From: Actinomycetota bacterium
GTDB taxonomy: Bacteria > Actinomycetota > Acidimicrobiia > Acidimicrobiales > Ilumatobacteraceae
Length of the DNA: 64,000 bases
Direction of reading: 5' to 3'
Assembly (NCBI GenBank): GCA_030645495.1
Contig: JAUSLV010000030.1
Coordinates: forward strand, 1-64,000
In this document: one piece after another, positions 8,374 through 15,815 of the stretch
Layout: each line of letters begins with the position of its first letter
Numbering within the stretch: position 1 is the first letter of the stretch
Translations under genes and position numbers: made by a program
The notes under the pieces: model-generated
Seen by the model: only the letters and a program-made list of their open reading frames with translations
What the model was told of the DNA's origin: nothing
Databases searched by the model: none

Positions 8374-9345
8374 ATGCAGCAGGTTCCCCTCGTCGACCTC
8401 ACGACTTGGCTCGACAGCACCGACCGCGACGGCGTGGCCGCCCTGGTCGACACCGCGCTCTCGTCGGTGGGCTTCTTCATCCTCGTCGGGCACGGTGTCG
8501 ACCCGACGCTGGTGGCCGAGACCCGCCGGCTGTACGACGAGTTCTTCCACCTTCCCACCGAAGCAAAGGCCGCCGTGCGGATGCCACGGTTGGGGCTGGC
8601 CGGGTGGGCGCCGATGGGCATGGAGGCCAACGGGTATTCGTTCGGCCAGGAGACACCGCCCGACATGAAGGAGAGCTACCGGCTTGGTGCGCACGCGCTA
8701 CCCGGCCGGCTTCCCCTGCGCGGCGACAACGTGTGGCCCACCGCGCCGGCCGGCTTTCGCGACACGATCACGCAGTACCTCGCCGAGGTGGATCGTGTGC
8801 ACCTCGAACTGTTGCGGGTGTGCGCCGTGGCCGCCGGCCTTGCCGACCACGACCACTTCACCCGCCATGCCTTGCGCAACGACAACACCCTCAACGTCAA
8901 CTGGTACGCACCGGTCTCGGTGCTGGGCGCGCCTCAGCCGGGCCAGTACCGCATTGGGCCGCACACCGACTTCGGCACGCTCACGGTGCTGCACCGCCAG
9001 CCCGGCAACGCCGCGCTCGAAGTGCAGCTGCCCGACAGCACGTGGGTACATGCACCCGTAGTGCCCAACTCGTTCACGATCAACTGCGGCGACATGCTCA
9101 CGCACTGGTCGGGCGGCCGCTGGCGCTCGGCGATCCACCGCATGCAGGCACCCGACCCCACGGAGCCCGGCGCCGGCCAACTCGACGCCAGCCAACCCGA
9201 TGAGGGCCTGCTCTCGGTGGTGTACTTCTGCGAGCCCGACCCCGACACGATGATCGTGCCGCTGCACGGCGACGCGCCACCGGTCAACGCCGGCGAGTAC
9301 CTCCGTGCCAAGATCGAGGCGATCACCATGACGCAACCCGGCTGA
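8374..9345 (+). CDS. 2-oxoglutarate/Fe(II)-dependent oxygenase (isopenicillin-N-synthase-like)
   Basis: 323 residues from an ATG 14 bp after the hydratase gene. The N-terminal DIOX_N part carries the GFFILVGHGVD motif near residue 33, followed by YDEFFHLPTEAKAA. The catalytic 2OG-FeII domain has the HxD iron ligands in IGPHTDFGTLTVLH, the distal His in SAIHRM, and LLSVVYFCEPD near the end. This group covers oxidases, hydroxylases and gibberellin-oxidase-like enzymes acting on small molecules; the substrate cannot be read from the sequence. Its place beside a crotonase hints at carbon-compound breakdown. Confidence 0.9.
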   Translation: MQQVPLVDLTTWLDSTDRDGVAALVDTALSSVGFFILVGHGVDPTLVAETRRLYDEFFHLPTEAKAAVRMPRLGLAGWAPMGMEANGYSFGQETPPDMKESYRLGAHALPGRLPLRGDNVWPTAPAGFRDTITQYLAEVDRVHLELLRVCAVAAGLADHDHFTRHALRNDNTLNVNWYAPVSVLGAPQPGQYRIGPHTDFGTLTVLHRQPGNAALEVQLPDSTWVHAPVVPNSFTINCGDMLTHWSGGRWRSAIHRMQAPDPTEPGAGQLDASQPDEGLLSVVYFCEPDPDTMIVPLHGDAPPVNAGEYLRAKIEAITMTQPG

Positions 9346-9359
9346 GTACCCTTTCCTGC

Positions 9360-10022
9360 GTGTCGCACACACTCGCCCCCGACCCCGGCCCAAAGCCGCT
9401 GCTGCGTGGGTGGGCACACCTGATCAGCTTCCCGCTGTGGCTGATCGTGGGTGTATCGATGGTGACGCTGGCCAACACCACCGCTACGGGTCGCGTGCTG
9501 CTGGCCGTCTACGTGGGCGGCACGGCGGTGATGTTCGGCGTTTCGGCGATGTACCACCGCGGCCGTTGGCAGCCGCAAGCGAAGTTGCTCATGCAGAAGT
9601 TCGACCGGTCGGCGATCTTCCTCGCCATCGCCGGCGGCTACACCCCGATCGCCTGGGTCAGCCTGCACGGCACCACGCGCATCGTCATGCTCGCCGGCGC
9701 ATGGGCAGGCGCGCTGCTCGGCATCGTGCTGCACTGGCTGCCGCGGGTGCCGCGCACATGGCGTGGGGCCAGCTACATCGTGGTCAGCTGGGCGGCAGTT
9801 GCGGTGTTCCCGCAGATGCGGCAGTCGCTGGGTGCCACCGGGTTCTGGCTGATCCTGTTCGGTGGGGCGTGCTACACGATCGGGGCGCTCTCACTGGCCA
9901 CCAAGTGGCCCAACCCCTGGCCCCGCGTGTTCGGGTTCCACGAGGTGTTCCACGCGTTCACCGTGGTGGCCGCTGGCGTCCAGTTCGTGGCGATCAGCGT
10001 CATCGTGGCACCGCGGATCTGA
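9360..10022 (+). CDS. hemolysin III family (HlyIII/YqfA) integral membrane protein
   Basis: 220 residues from a GTG start 14 bp after the oxygenase stop. Seven hydrophobic segments are visible. The family marker His residues occur in SAMYHRGRW (after helix 2) and near the C-terminus in FGFHEVFHAFTVVAAG, matching the zinc-binding His pattern of the PAQR/HlyIII superfamily. Despite the name, most bacterial members are not toxins and may be membrane hydrolases or stress-related proteins. It probably ends the operon that begins with the DUF2237 gene. Confidence 0.9.
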   Translation: MSHTLAPDPGPKPLLRGWAHLISFPLWLIVGVSMVTLANTTATGRVLLAVYVGGTAVMFGVSAMYHRGRWQPQAKLLMQKFDRSAIFLAIAGGYTPIAWVSLHGTTRIVMLAGAWAGALLGIVLHWLPRVPRTWRGASYIVVSWAAVAVFPQMRQSLGATGFWLILFGGACYTIGALSLATKWPNPWPRVFGFHEVFHAFTVVAAGVQFVAISVIVAPRI

Positions 10023-10122
10023 CCGCGTCACGCCTCGGGCCGCCGTCGCAGTGTGCAGTGGCGCGCGACTAAGGTCTGGCATTCACCACGGCGATTCGAC
10101 CCGCCGGGAACAGGAGCACCCC

Positions 10123-11229
10123 ATGATGCGGCGAACCAAGTCGGCCACCCTGCTGTGTGCCCTGATCCTGGCCGCGGCGTGCAGCGACTCCGGCGACAAG
10201 GGCGCCGACGACTCGGTTGCACCGCCCGACAGCACCACTGACTCCACCGGCGACACCGTCGTCGACACCACTGTCGACGACGGCGCACTCACCAACGACG
10301 ACATCGACGGCAGCTGGGTGGTGGTGCGATACGCCACTGAGGACAATGGCTTCTCCGGCCTGGCACCTGGCAGCGACCCGGCGGTCACGTTTCGCACGTA
10401 CGACCTCGAGTGCCGTGACGATGAGTGCGCCACGATCGACGCCTACATCGGTCGCGCCAACGGCGAGGTCAACACCGACGAGCCGCTGGAGATGACGTTC
10501 GACGGCGCGACCCTGACGGCCATCGACGAGTGGCAGGCGAAATGCCTCAGCGTCGCCACCGGCGCGTACGACGGGCCGCAGGATTCGCAGGGAATCGCCA
10601 ACATCTCGCTCGAACCCCAGTTCACCGATGGCGTGCTCGTGTCGTTCGTCGGCAACTACGACGTGACGATGCACACCGAGGCATCAGCCGACTGTGCTGC
10701 CGAGGACACCAGCCTGAAGGCCGACATGGTGCTGTTCCGCCCCGAGCAGTCCACCATCATGGAACTCGCCGACGGGGTGTACTGGGGCGAGGGTGCACAA
10801 GGGTTCACCGCTCGCGGCATCAGCGGCTGCGCCGCCGACACCTGCCGGCTGCGCGAGCCCTACGCCACCGTCGGGCAGGCCGGCATCGAGAACGTCTGGG
10901 TGGAGGGCACGGTGTCGCTGAGCGCCGATGGCTCGTACAGCGGCGCTGTCACGTTCACCGACAACTGCGTCGCCGACGTGTGGGTCGCCGACGACACCAC
11001 GATGATCACCGTGGAGGCTGCCTTGGCACTGCTGGAGGTGGTCGGCTTCGAGCACCCGATCCTGATGGTGTACCAACAGGTCACCGGCGAGCCGGCGCCC
11101 GACATGGCGGCCGAACTCGCCGACCGGTGCGGCACCAGCTTCACCCGCACCCTCATCTTCGCCGGCGTTCCGTCCGACACACCCGGGCTGATCGACTTCG
11201 CAGCGCCTGCACTCGGCACCGACGTCTGA
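10123..11229 (+). CDS. secreted lipoprotein, function unknown
   Basis: 368 residues from an ATG preceded by CAGGAG. The signal peptide MMRRTKSATLLCALILAAAC has lipobox LAAAC, so Cys20 is the likely lipidated residue. An acidic, Thr/Asp-rich linker (about residues 21-60) leads to two similar-sized globular parts beginning near DIDGSWVVVRYAT and LADGVYWGEGAQGF. Each has several Cys residues (CRDDEC, CAADTC) that could form disulfides outside the cell. The paired start and Cys pattern suggest an internal duplication. No known domain is recognised. It converges with the gene at 11292-11813. Confidence 0.85.
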   Translation: MMRRTKSATLLCALILAAACSDSGDKGADDSVAPPDSTTDSTGDTVVDTTVDDGALTNDDIDGSWVVVRYATEDNGFSGLAPGSDPAVTFRTYDLECRDDECATIDAYIGRANGEVNTDEPLEMTFDGATLTAIDEWQAKCLSVATGAYDGPQDSQGIANISLEPQFTDGVLVSFVGNYDVTMHTEASADCAAEDTSLKADMVLFRPEQSTIMELADGVYWGEGAQGFTARGISGCAADTCRLREPYATVGQAGIENVWVEGTVSLSADGSYSGAVTFTDNCVADVWVADDTTMITVEAALALLEVVGFEHPILMVYQQVTGEPAPDMAAELADRCGTSFTRTLIFAGVPSDTPGLIDFAAPALGTDV

Positions 11230-11236
11230 CCCCGGC

Positions 11237-11256
11237 CAGCTGACCCCGGTCAGCTG
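11237..11256. terminator. hairpin between convergent genes, possible bidirectional terminator
   Basis: CAGCTGACC-CC-GGTCAGCTG forms a nearly perfect palindrome in the 62-bp gap between two converging genes. A T-run is not obvious on either side, so intrinsic termination is uncertain. Partial copies of the same words (GCCAGCTGACC, ACAGCTGTCAG) flank it, suggesting local duplication. Confidence 0.4.
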
Positions 11257-11291
11257 AACAGCTGTCAGGGAGGGTCATCGACTGGCTCATC

Positions 11292-11813
11292 TCACACGCC
11301 CAGCAGTTCGCGCCACGCCGAGGGGAACTTGGCAGTCACCTCCGCCGGGGTGAGCCGCAGCGTTGCCTCTGGCACCAGGTCGGCGATCGCTCGCGCCTCG
11401 GTGTAGTGATGGCCGTGGCCCACGCCCACGAACAGCACACGTCGCGCATCGACCAACGCGGCCGGCGCGTTGGCGGTGAGGAACCCCCAGATCGTGAACG
11501 CCACGGTGAGGTCGTGCACGACTGGAGCGCGGCTGAACAGCGAGGCCCGGCGCAGCGCCACGCCGAAGCAGCCGCGGATCGCGTCGGTGGCGTGTTCGCC
11601 CGGCTGCAGGTGCAGACGGTCGGCGAACCCGTTGGCAATCTTCAGCGCGAAGCCCTGGTCGGGGCCTTGGTAGCCGAGGCACTCGCCCTCCGGCTGGAAG
11701 CCGGAGATGTCGCCAGGGCGGCCGGGCCACCACGCGGCCGGAACGACATCGGGCGACGAGTACGAACGAGCAGTGTCGAGAACAGGCGTGGGGACGAAAT
11801 CAGGTGCAGCCAT
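11292..11813 (-). CDS. conserved hypothetical protein
   Basis: 173 residues from an ATG. It is a soluble, mixed alpha/beta sequence with no signal peptide. Notable parts are GYQGPDQGFALKIANGFADRL near the middle and VLFVGVGHGHHYTEARAIADLVPEA near the C-terminus. The second half resembles proteins of this kind seen across Acidimicrobiia and other actinomycetes, but I do not recognise a characterised family. It lies 45 bp downstream of cimA on the same strand and could be co-transcribed with it. Confidence 0.75.
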   Translation of the reverse strand: MAAPDFVPTPVLDTARSYSSPDVVPAAWWPGRPGDISGFQPEGECLGYQGPDQGFALKIANGFADRLHLQPGEHATDAIRGCFGVALRRASLFSRAPVVHDLTVAFTIWGFLTANAPAALVDARRVLFVGVGHGHHYTEARAIADLVPEATLRLTPAEVTAKFPSAWRELLGV

Positions 11814-11857
11814 AGCCCCCTCAGTCTGTCACTCACGCCGGAGCGTGCAGCAGCCGA

Positions 11858-13480
11858 TCACGCCGGAGCGTGCAGCAGCCCGTAGACCAGGCCCTCTTCC
11901 AGGGCTCGCCAGGAGGCTTCGATGATGTTGCTACTGACACCGATCGTGGTCCAGTTGCGCGAGCCGTTGGAGAAGTCGATCAGCACGCGGGTGACCGCAC
12001 CGGTAGCGGTGGCGCCGTCGAGGATGCGCACCTTGTAGTCGGTGAGGTGCACACGATCGAGCTGCGGGTAGGCCAGGCGCAGCGCTGCGCGCAGCGCCTT
12101 GTCGATCGCGTTCACCGGGCCGTTGCCTTCGGCGGTGTGCACGTGGCGCACGGCGTCGTCGCCGGCACCCACCCACACCTTCACCGTGGCTTCGGTGGTG
12201 AAATCGCCGCTGGGCAGCTCGTCGGTGATGACGCGCATGCTCTCCACCTTGAAGAAGCTCTGCTCCCAGCCGGAGGCGTGGCGCATCAGCAGTTCCAGCG
12301 AGGCGTCGGCGGCCTCGAAGTGGAAGCCCTCGTGCTCGAGCCGCTTGAGGTCGTCGATCACCTGGTTGACGGCCGGGCCGTCCATCGGCAGGCCCAACTC
12401 CTCGGCCTTCATCTGGATCGTGGCCTTGCCGGCCATTTCGCTGACCACGAAGCGGGTGCCGTTGCCCACCAGCTCGGGGGCCACGTGCTCGTAGGCGTCG
12501 CGGGCGCGGGCGATGGCGCTGACGTGCAGGCCGGCCTTGTGCGCGAACGCCGACGAGCCCACGTAGGGCGCCTGAGGGTTGAGCGGGCGGTTGAGCACTT
12601 CGGCGACGTGATTGCTGACCGAGGTGAGGCGCTCGAGGCGGCCATCGGGCAGGCACTGCATGCCCAGCTTGATCTGTAGGTTGGGGATCACCGTGGTGAG
12701 GTTGCAGTTGCCGGTGCGCTCGCCGAGGCCGTTGAGCGTGCCCTGGATGTGGCCGGCGCCCGCCAGCACGGCGGCCATCGAGTTGGCGACGGCGCAGCCG
12801 GTGTCGTCGTGGCAGTGGATGCCGATGATCACGTCGTTACCCACGTGGCGTTGCACGTCGGCCACGATCGCGGCCACCTCGTGCGGCAGTGAACCGCCGT
12901 TGGTGTCGCACAGCACGACATGGCTGGCGCCCTTCACCACGGCCGCCTCGAGCGCCCGCAGGGCAAACTCGGGGTTGCGCTTGTAGCCGTCGAAGAAGTG
13001 CTCCATGTCGACCATCACTTGGCGACCGGCCGAGTGCAGGTAGGCCACCGAGTCGGCGATCATCGCCTCGCCCTCGTCGAGCGTGGTCTGCAACGCCTCC
13101 AGCACGTGATAGTCCCAGCTCTTGGCCACGATGCACACCGATGAGGTGTTGGCATCGAGCAGGTTGCGCAGCGTGGCGTCGTCGTCCACCTTGCCGCGGG
13201 GGCGGCGGGTACTGCCGAAGGCCACCATCGTCGAGGTGGTGAGGGTCAGCTCGTTCAGCGCGCGAGCGAAGAACTCGATGTCCTTCGGGTTGGCGCCCGG
13301 CCAACCACCCTCGATGAAGTGCACGCCGAGGTGGTCGAGCTGCTCGGCGATGCGCAGCTTGTCGTCGACCGTCGCCGAGACGCCCTCCACCTGGAGGCCG
13401 TCGCGCAACGTGGTGTCGAACACCTCGACGAGCCGTGTCGTGGGGGCCGGCATGTTCTGTTGGTTCCCTGCTTGATTCAT
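11858..13480 (-). CDS. cimA: (R)-citramalate synthase
   Basis: 540 residues from an ATG at 13480 preceded by AAAGG. It condenses pyruvate and acetyl-CoA to (R)-citramalate, the first step of threonine-independent isoleucine synthesis. The HMGL-like TIM barrel starts at FDTTLRDGLQVEG (residues 21-33), with GWPGANPKD and the metal site IHCHDDTGCAVANS. The LeuA-type dimerisation (allosteric) domain fills the last 130 residues. GGWPGANPKD and overall length match the CimA branch (TIGR00977 type) rather than LeuA; homocitrate synthase is less likely. The upstream leader peptide with four Ile codons and a terminator points to isoleucine control. LeuCD and LeuB, needed for the next steps, are encoded in this window. 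Confidence 0.93.
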   Translation of the reverse strand: MNQAGNQQNMPAPTTRLVEVFDTTLRDGLQVEGVSATVDDKLRIAEQLDHLGVHFIEGGWPGANPKDIEFFARALNELTLTTSTMVAFGSTRRPRGKVDDDATLRNLLDANTSSVCIVAKSWDYHVLEALQTTLDEGEAMIADSVAYLHSAGRQVMVDMEHFFDGYKRNPEFALRALEAAVVKGASHVVLCDTNGGSLPHEVAAIVADVQRHVGNDVIIGIHCHDDTGCAVANSMAAVLAGAGHIQGTLNGLGERTGNCNLTTVIPNLQIKLGMQCLPDGRLERLTSVSNHVAEVLNRPLNPQAPYVGSSAFAHKAGLHVSAIARARDAYEHVAPELVGNGTRFVVSEMAGKATIQMKAEELGLPMDGPAVNQVIDDLKRLEHEGFHFEAADASLELLMRHASGWEQSFFKVESMRVITDELPSGDFTTEATVKVWVGAGDDAVRHVHTAEGNGPVNAIDKALRAALRLAYPQLDRVHLTDYKVRILDGATATGAVTRVLIDFSNGSRNWTTIGVSSNIIEASWRALEEGLVYGLLHAPA

Positions 13481-13509
13481 GGGGGGATGCACCTTTCCGG
13501 AGAAATGAA

Positions 13510-13533
13510 AGAGCCGCCCGGAGGGGCGGCTCT
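13510..13533 (-). terminator. intrinsic terminator of the cimA attenuator
   Basis: On the minus strand AGAGCCGCCC-CTCC-GGGCGGCTCT forms a perfect 10-bp stem with a 4-base loop, followed at once by TTTCATTTC. It lies between the isoleucine-rich leader peptide and the cimA start (30 bp downstream), where a terminator would block the gene unless relieved. It is the probable off switch of a translation-coupled attenuator. Confidence 0.85.
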
Positions 13534-13534
13534 G

Positions 13535-13564
13535 AGCGCACATCGGCGGGGGCCGACGTGCGCT
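13535..13564 (-). promoter_or_regulatory. second stem-loop of the cimA leader, overlapping the leader-peptide stop
   Basis: On the minus strand AGCGCACGTCGGC ... GCCGATGTGCGCT pairs over 13 bp with one G-U, and its first bases are the end of the leader-peptide stop codon region. A ribosome that finishes the peptide would cover its 5' arm; one stalled on the Ile codons would not. This places it as the switching element of the attenuator. The exact alternative pairing with the terminator is not resolved here. Confidence 0.6.
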
Positions 13565-13616
13565 AGCGAATGATGATGATCGAGGTGAGGGCGATGAGCC
13601 GAGTCGACGAAGTCAC
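13563..13616 (-). CDS. cimA leader peptide with four consecutive isoleucine codons
   Basis: A 17-residue peptide, MTSSTRLIALTSIIIIR, from a GTG at 13616 to TAG. Five of its 17 residues are Ile; four are consecutive (ATC ATC ATC ATT) just before the stop. It is followed by two stem-loops, the second an intrinsic terminator, and then cimA. A TTGACG-N17-TTGAAT promoter is placed so that transcription would start at or next to the GTG, so the peptide may be read from a leaderless mRNA. An alternative TTG start four codons upstream exists but would lie inside the -10 element. By analogy with ilv and leu leaders, scarce charged tRNA-Ile would stall ribosomes and allow cimA transcription. Confidence 0.75.
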   Translation of the reverse strand: MTSSTRLIALTSIIIIR

Positions 13617-13622
13617 GCCGTC

Positions 13623-13651
13623 ATTCAAGCCTGCAAATCGCCTCACGTCAA
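13623..13651 (-). promoter_or_regulatory. predicted promoter of the cimA leader
   Basis: Minus strand: -35 TTGACG (13651-13646), 17-base spacer, -10 TTGAAT (13628-13623). The predicted start falls 6-8 bases downstream, at or beside the leader-peptide GTG (13616). The -35 is near consensus; the -10 lacks the usual A at position 2. Confidence 0.5.
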
Positions 13652-14110
13652 CGTGGCACCTGTGCACAACCTGTGCGTGAACGGTGGATGAACGAAGAAA
13701 TTCTGTGACTAACGGCATATCTCGGGGGATAACCCTGTGAGGACGAAAAGTACCCCTTGACCTGCGGAAACGACCCGTGCAGAGTGACCTTCGTACCGGA
13801 CAGCGCATGCCGAACGGGCCCGAGGAAAGGTGTCGCCGAGCCGCCGCCGCCAGCAATGGTGGGGGTGGGGACAGCGAAGGCCAACCGGGTTCGGGTGGTG
13901 GAAGCGGAGCTGGTAGGAGGAGGTCTGGAAACGGGCCGACCGATCGGCAGCGGGTGTGCATACCCAACGTCGGAAGGCGGCGCTGGCGACACGATCGAGG
14001 AGCCCGGGGCACCGGGTCAGTCGAGCGGTGAGTCGGTCACTGGTGTGGGGAGACTCGCAGCGGTGTCGGTCCGGGAGACCGGCGTCGGGACGCTGACGCG
14101 AGGACCTGGT

Positions 14111-14150
14111 GAAAAAACGGATCGCCCGCCGGCTGCAACCGACGGGCGAT
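14111..14150 (-). terminator. strong minus-strand intrinsic terminator with no obvious gene upstream
   Basis: The minus strand forms ATCGCCCGTCGG ... CCGGCGGGCGAT, a 12-bp stem with one G-U, a 6-base loop, and T6 (14117-14112) three bases after the stem. On the plus strand the same position is a C-A mismatch and no T-run follows, so it works only in the minus direction. Nothing coding is visible between it and the start of the ureohydrolase gene, so it may end a small RNA made from about 14300. Confidence 0.75.
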
Positions 14151-14218
14151 GTCATTGATCGAAAAGCAGGCTAACGCCCAAAGGTCGATCGATGGTGGAT
14201 CCCCTCCATCACAGGAGT

Positions 14219-14278
14219 CGCCCCGGGTGGTGCGCACGGCTTCGGCAGTGCAGCGTCGCCCGGGGCGCTTCGCTTTTT
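14219..14278 (+). terminator. plus-strand terminator-like hairpin just upstream of the ureohydrolase gene
   Basis: CGCCCCGGG (14219-14227) pairs perfectly with CCCGGGGCG (14259-14267) around a 31-base loop that holds a smaller GCAC/GTGC stem. CTTCGCTTTTTCC follows, with T5 at 14274-14278. It ends 30 bp before the ATG of the agmatinase-like gene. It could close a small RNA encoded upstream or act as an expression platform controlling that gene. Confidence 0.6.
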
Positions 14279-14308
14279 CCGCCCCGGTTGCTGGCTACGG
14301 TGGCAGGC

Positions 14309-15352
14309 ATGAGCGAACCGCAGCGCCCGGCACCGAAGCGCGAGATCTCCGCGAGCTACCAGCAGCAACTCGACCAGGGCTACAGCCTGGGCAGCGTGCT
14401 CACGTTCGGCCAGCGGCCGCTGCTCACCGACGCCGCGCAACTCGACGAGTGGCAGCCCGACGTGGCCGTGATCGGCGCACCATTCGACCTCGGCACCACC
14501 AACCGCCCCGGCGCGAGGTTCGGCCCGCGGGCGATCCGCACCGATGCCTACCAGTCAGGCACCTACCACCTCGGCCTCGGCCTGGAGATGTACGACTGGC
14601 TGGAGGTGGTGGATTACGGCGATGCGTTCTGCCCCAACGGCCGCACCGACGAGAGCCTGGCCAACATCCGCCAGCGCGTGTACGAGGTGGCCAGCCGCCG
14701 GATCGTGCCGTTCGTGATCGGTGGCGACCACACGATCACCTGGCCGTCGGCCACTGCCGTCGCCGACGTGTACGGCCACGGCAAGGTGGGCATGGTGCAC
14801 TTCGACGCGCACGCCGACACCGCCGACACGATCGACGGCAACCTGGCCAGCCATGGCACCCCGATGCGACGGCTGATCGAGTCGGGCGCGATCCCCGGCA
14901 AGAACTTCGTGCAGGTGGGCCTGCGCAGCTACTGGCCCGGCCAGGCCGTGTGGGACTGGATGGCCGAGCAGGGAATGCGCTGGCACCTGATGGACGAGAT
15001 CTGGGACCGCGGGTTCAAGGCCGTGCTCGCCGACGCCGTCGCCGAAGCGATGGAGGGTGCCGACCACTTGTACATCTCGATCGACATCGACTCGCTCGAC
15101 CCGGCTCACGCGCCGGGCACCGGCACGCCAGAACCCGGCGGCATCGTGGCCCTCGACCTGCTGCACGCCGTGCGCGAACTGGCGTACCGCCACCACGTCG
15201 TGGCGATGGACGTGGTGGAGGTGGCCCCCGCCTACGACCACGCCGACTGCACCGTCAACGTGGCCCACCGGTTGTTCACCGAGTGTCTGGCCGGCATGGC
15301 CGCCCAGCGCCGCGACGCCGCCGGCGCCACCCCAGGCCTGCCGGCGCGCTGA
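14309..15352 (+). CDS. agmatinase/ureohydrolase family enzyme
   Basis: 347 residues from an ATG. It belongs to the arginase/agmatinase fold, which hydrolyses a guanidino compound to urea and an amine using two Mn ions. Metal ligands are present: H141 in GGDHTITWP, D166/H168/D170 in HFDAHADTAD, and D259/D261 in SIDIDSLDPAHAPGTG. The N-terminal extension, about 50 residues with SYQQQLDQGYSLGSVLTFGQ, is typical of an actinobacterial subgroup and of guanidine-hydrolase-like cyanobacterial enzymes. Agmatine, guanidinobutyrate or guanidine are possible substrates and the sequence does not decide. A terminator-like hairpin 30 bp upstream suggests leader-based control. Confidence 0.9.
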   Translation: MSEPQRPAPKREISASYQQQLDQGYSLGSVLTFGQRPLLTDAAQLDEWQPDVAVIGAPFDLGTTNRPGARFGPRAIRTDAYQSGTYHLGLGLEMYDWLEVVDYGDAFCPNGRTDESLANIRQRVYEVASRRIVPFVIGGDHTITWPSATAVADVYGHGKVGMVHFDAHADTADTIDGNLASHGTPMRRLIESGAIPGKNFVQVGLRSYWPGQAVWDWMAEQGMRWHLMDEIWDRGFKAVLADAVAEAMEGADHLYISIDIDSLDPAHAPGTGTPEPGGIVALDLLHAVRELAYRHHVVAMDVVEVAPAYDHADCTVNVAHRLFTECLAGMAAQRRDAAGATPGLPAR

Positions 15353-15355
15353 CCG

Positions 15356-15805
15356 ATGTCGTCGCACACACGCGCGCTCGATGCGACGGCGAACCTCTCG
15401 GGAGAGCTCACCGTCGACATCATCTTCCTCATGCGCCGCAAGCCGTGGCACTGGGTCGCGGTCGCCGGTGGGTTCGTGTTCGGGCTGGCGCTGGGCTACG
15501 CGGCAGGCACGCTGATCGGCGGCTACGCGCTGTTCCTCGCCCTCTCGTGCGCCGGTGTGCTGGCCGGGCTGGGCATGAACGTGGGCAGCGATTTCGAGTT
15601 CGTGGCCCTCACCCCCAGCCGACTGCTGCTGGTGCAGTCCAGCCGGGTGATCGCCCATCCCACCCGTGTCACACGCGAACTCGACCCGGCAGCGGTGCGG
15701 TGGACGACGTGGGGGCCGCTGCTGCGCCTAGACCTGGGCGACCACCGCTGCCTCACCAGCAGCGGCAATGGTACGCGGCTGCAACGGATGCTCAGCCGCG
15801 CCTAA
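15356..15805 (+). CDS. small membrane protein, unknown function
   Basis: 149 residues from an ATG 3 bp after the ureohydrolase stop, so the two are probably co-transcribed. After about 30 polar residues, two transmembrane helices run together (about WHWVAVAGGFVFGLALG and LFLALSCAGVLAGLG). A soluble C-terminal part of about 75 residues resembles a small PH-like/YcxB-type beta domain (FVALTPSRLLLVQSS, LLRLDLGD). No enzyme motif is seen. Confidence 0.75.
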   Translation: MSSHTRALDATANLSGELTVDIIFLMRRKPWHWVAVAGGFVFGLALGYAAGTLIGGYALFLALSCAGVLAGLGMNVGSDFEFVALTPSRLLLVQSSRVIAHPTRVTRELDPAAVRWTTWGPLLRLDLGDHRCLTSSGNGTRLQRMLSRA

Positions 15806-15815
15806 CGTTCGCCGG

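Larger units (their letters stand above)
13652..14308. other. about 650 bp without a convincing gene; structured, strand-asymmetric region
   Basis: No frame here has a family match or normal coding character. From about 13850 to 13930 the plus strand is strongly purine-rich (many GGTGG and GGAGG words). A possible plus-strand promoter, TTGACC with a weak CAGAGT 17-18 bases later, begins near 13758. A minus-strand terminator lies at 14111-14150 and a plus-strand terminator at 14219-14278, so transcripts appear to end here in both directions. I could not match the sequence to RNase P RNA, tmRNA, SRP RNA, or the guanidine, cobalamin, SAM or c-di-GMP riboswitches by eye. Confidence 0.6.

Noticed and set aside
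13828-13850. GAGGAAAG near 13831 as the core of RNase P RNA
   Set aside because: Only 8 bases match. The following CCGGGCUCC part, the A-rich internal motifs and the 3' ACAGAA...GGCUUA are missing.
14060-14100. GGTCCGGGAGACC as part of a guanidine-I (ykkC) riboswitch before the ureohydrolase
   Set aside because: The downstream conserved ACGG and GGGACAAAAGCCCGGGAGA-like segments are absent, and the words form a simple local stem.
13757-14158. 133-codon plus-strand frame (and 148-codon minus-strand frame) inside the 650-bp non-coding region
   Set aside because: No Shine-Dalgarno, no recognisable domain, and both frames read through the strong terminator hairpins.
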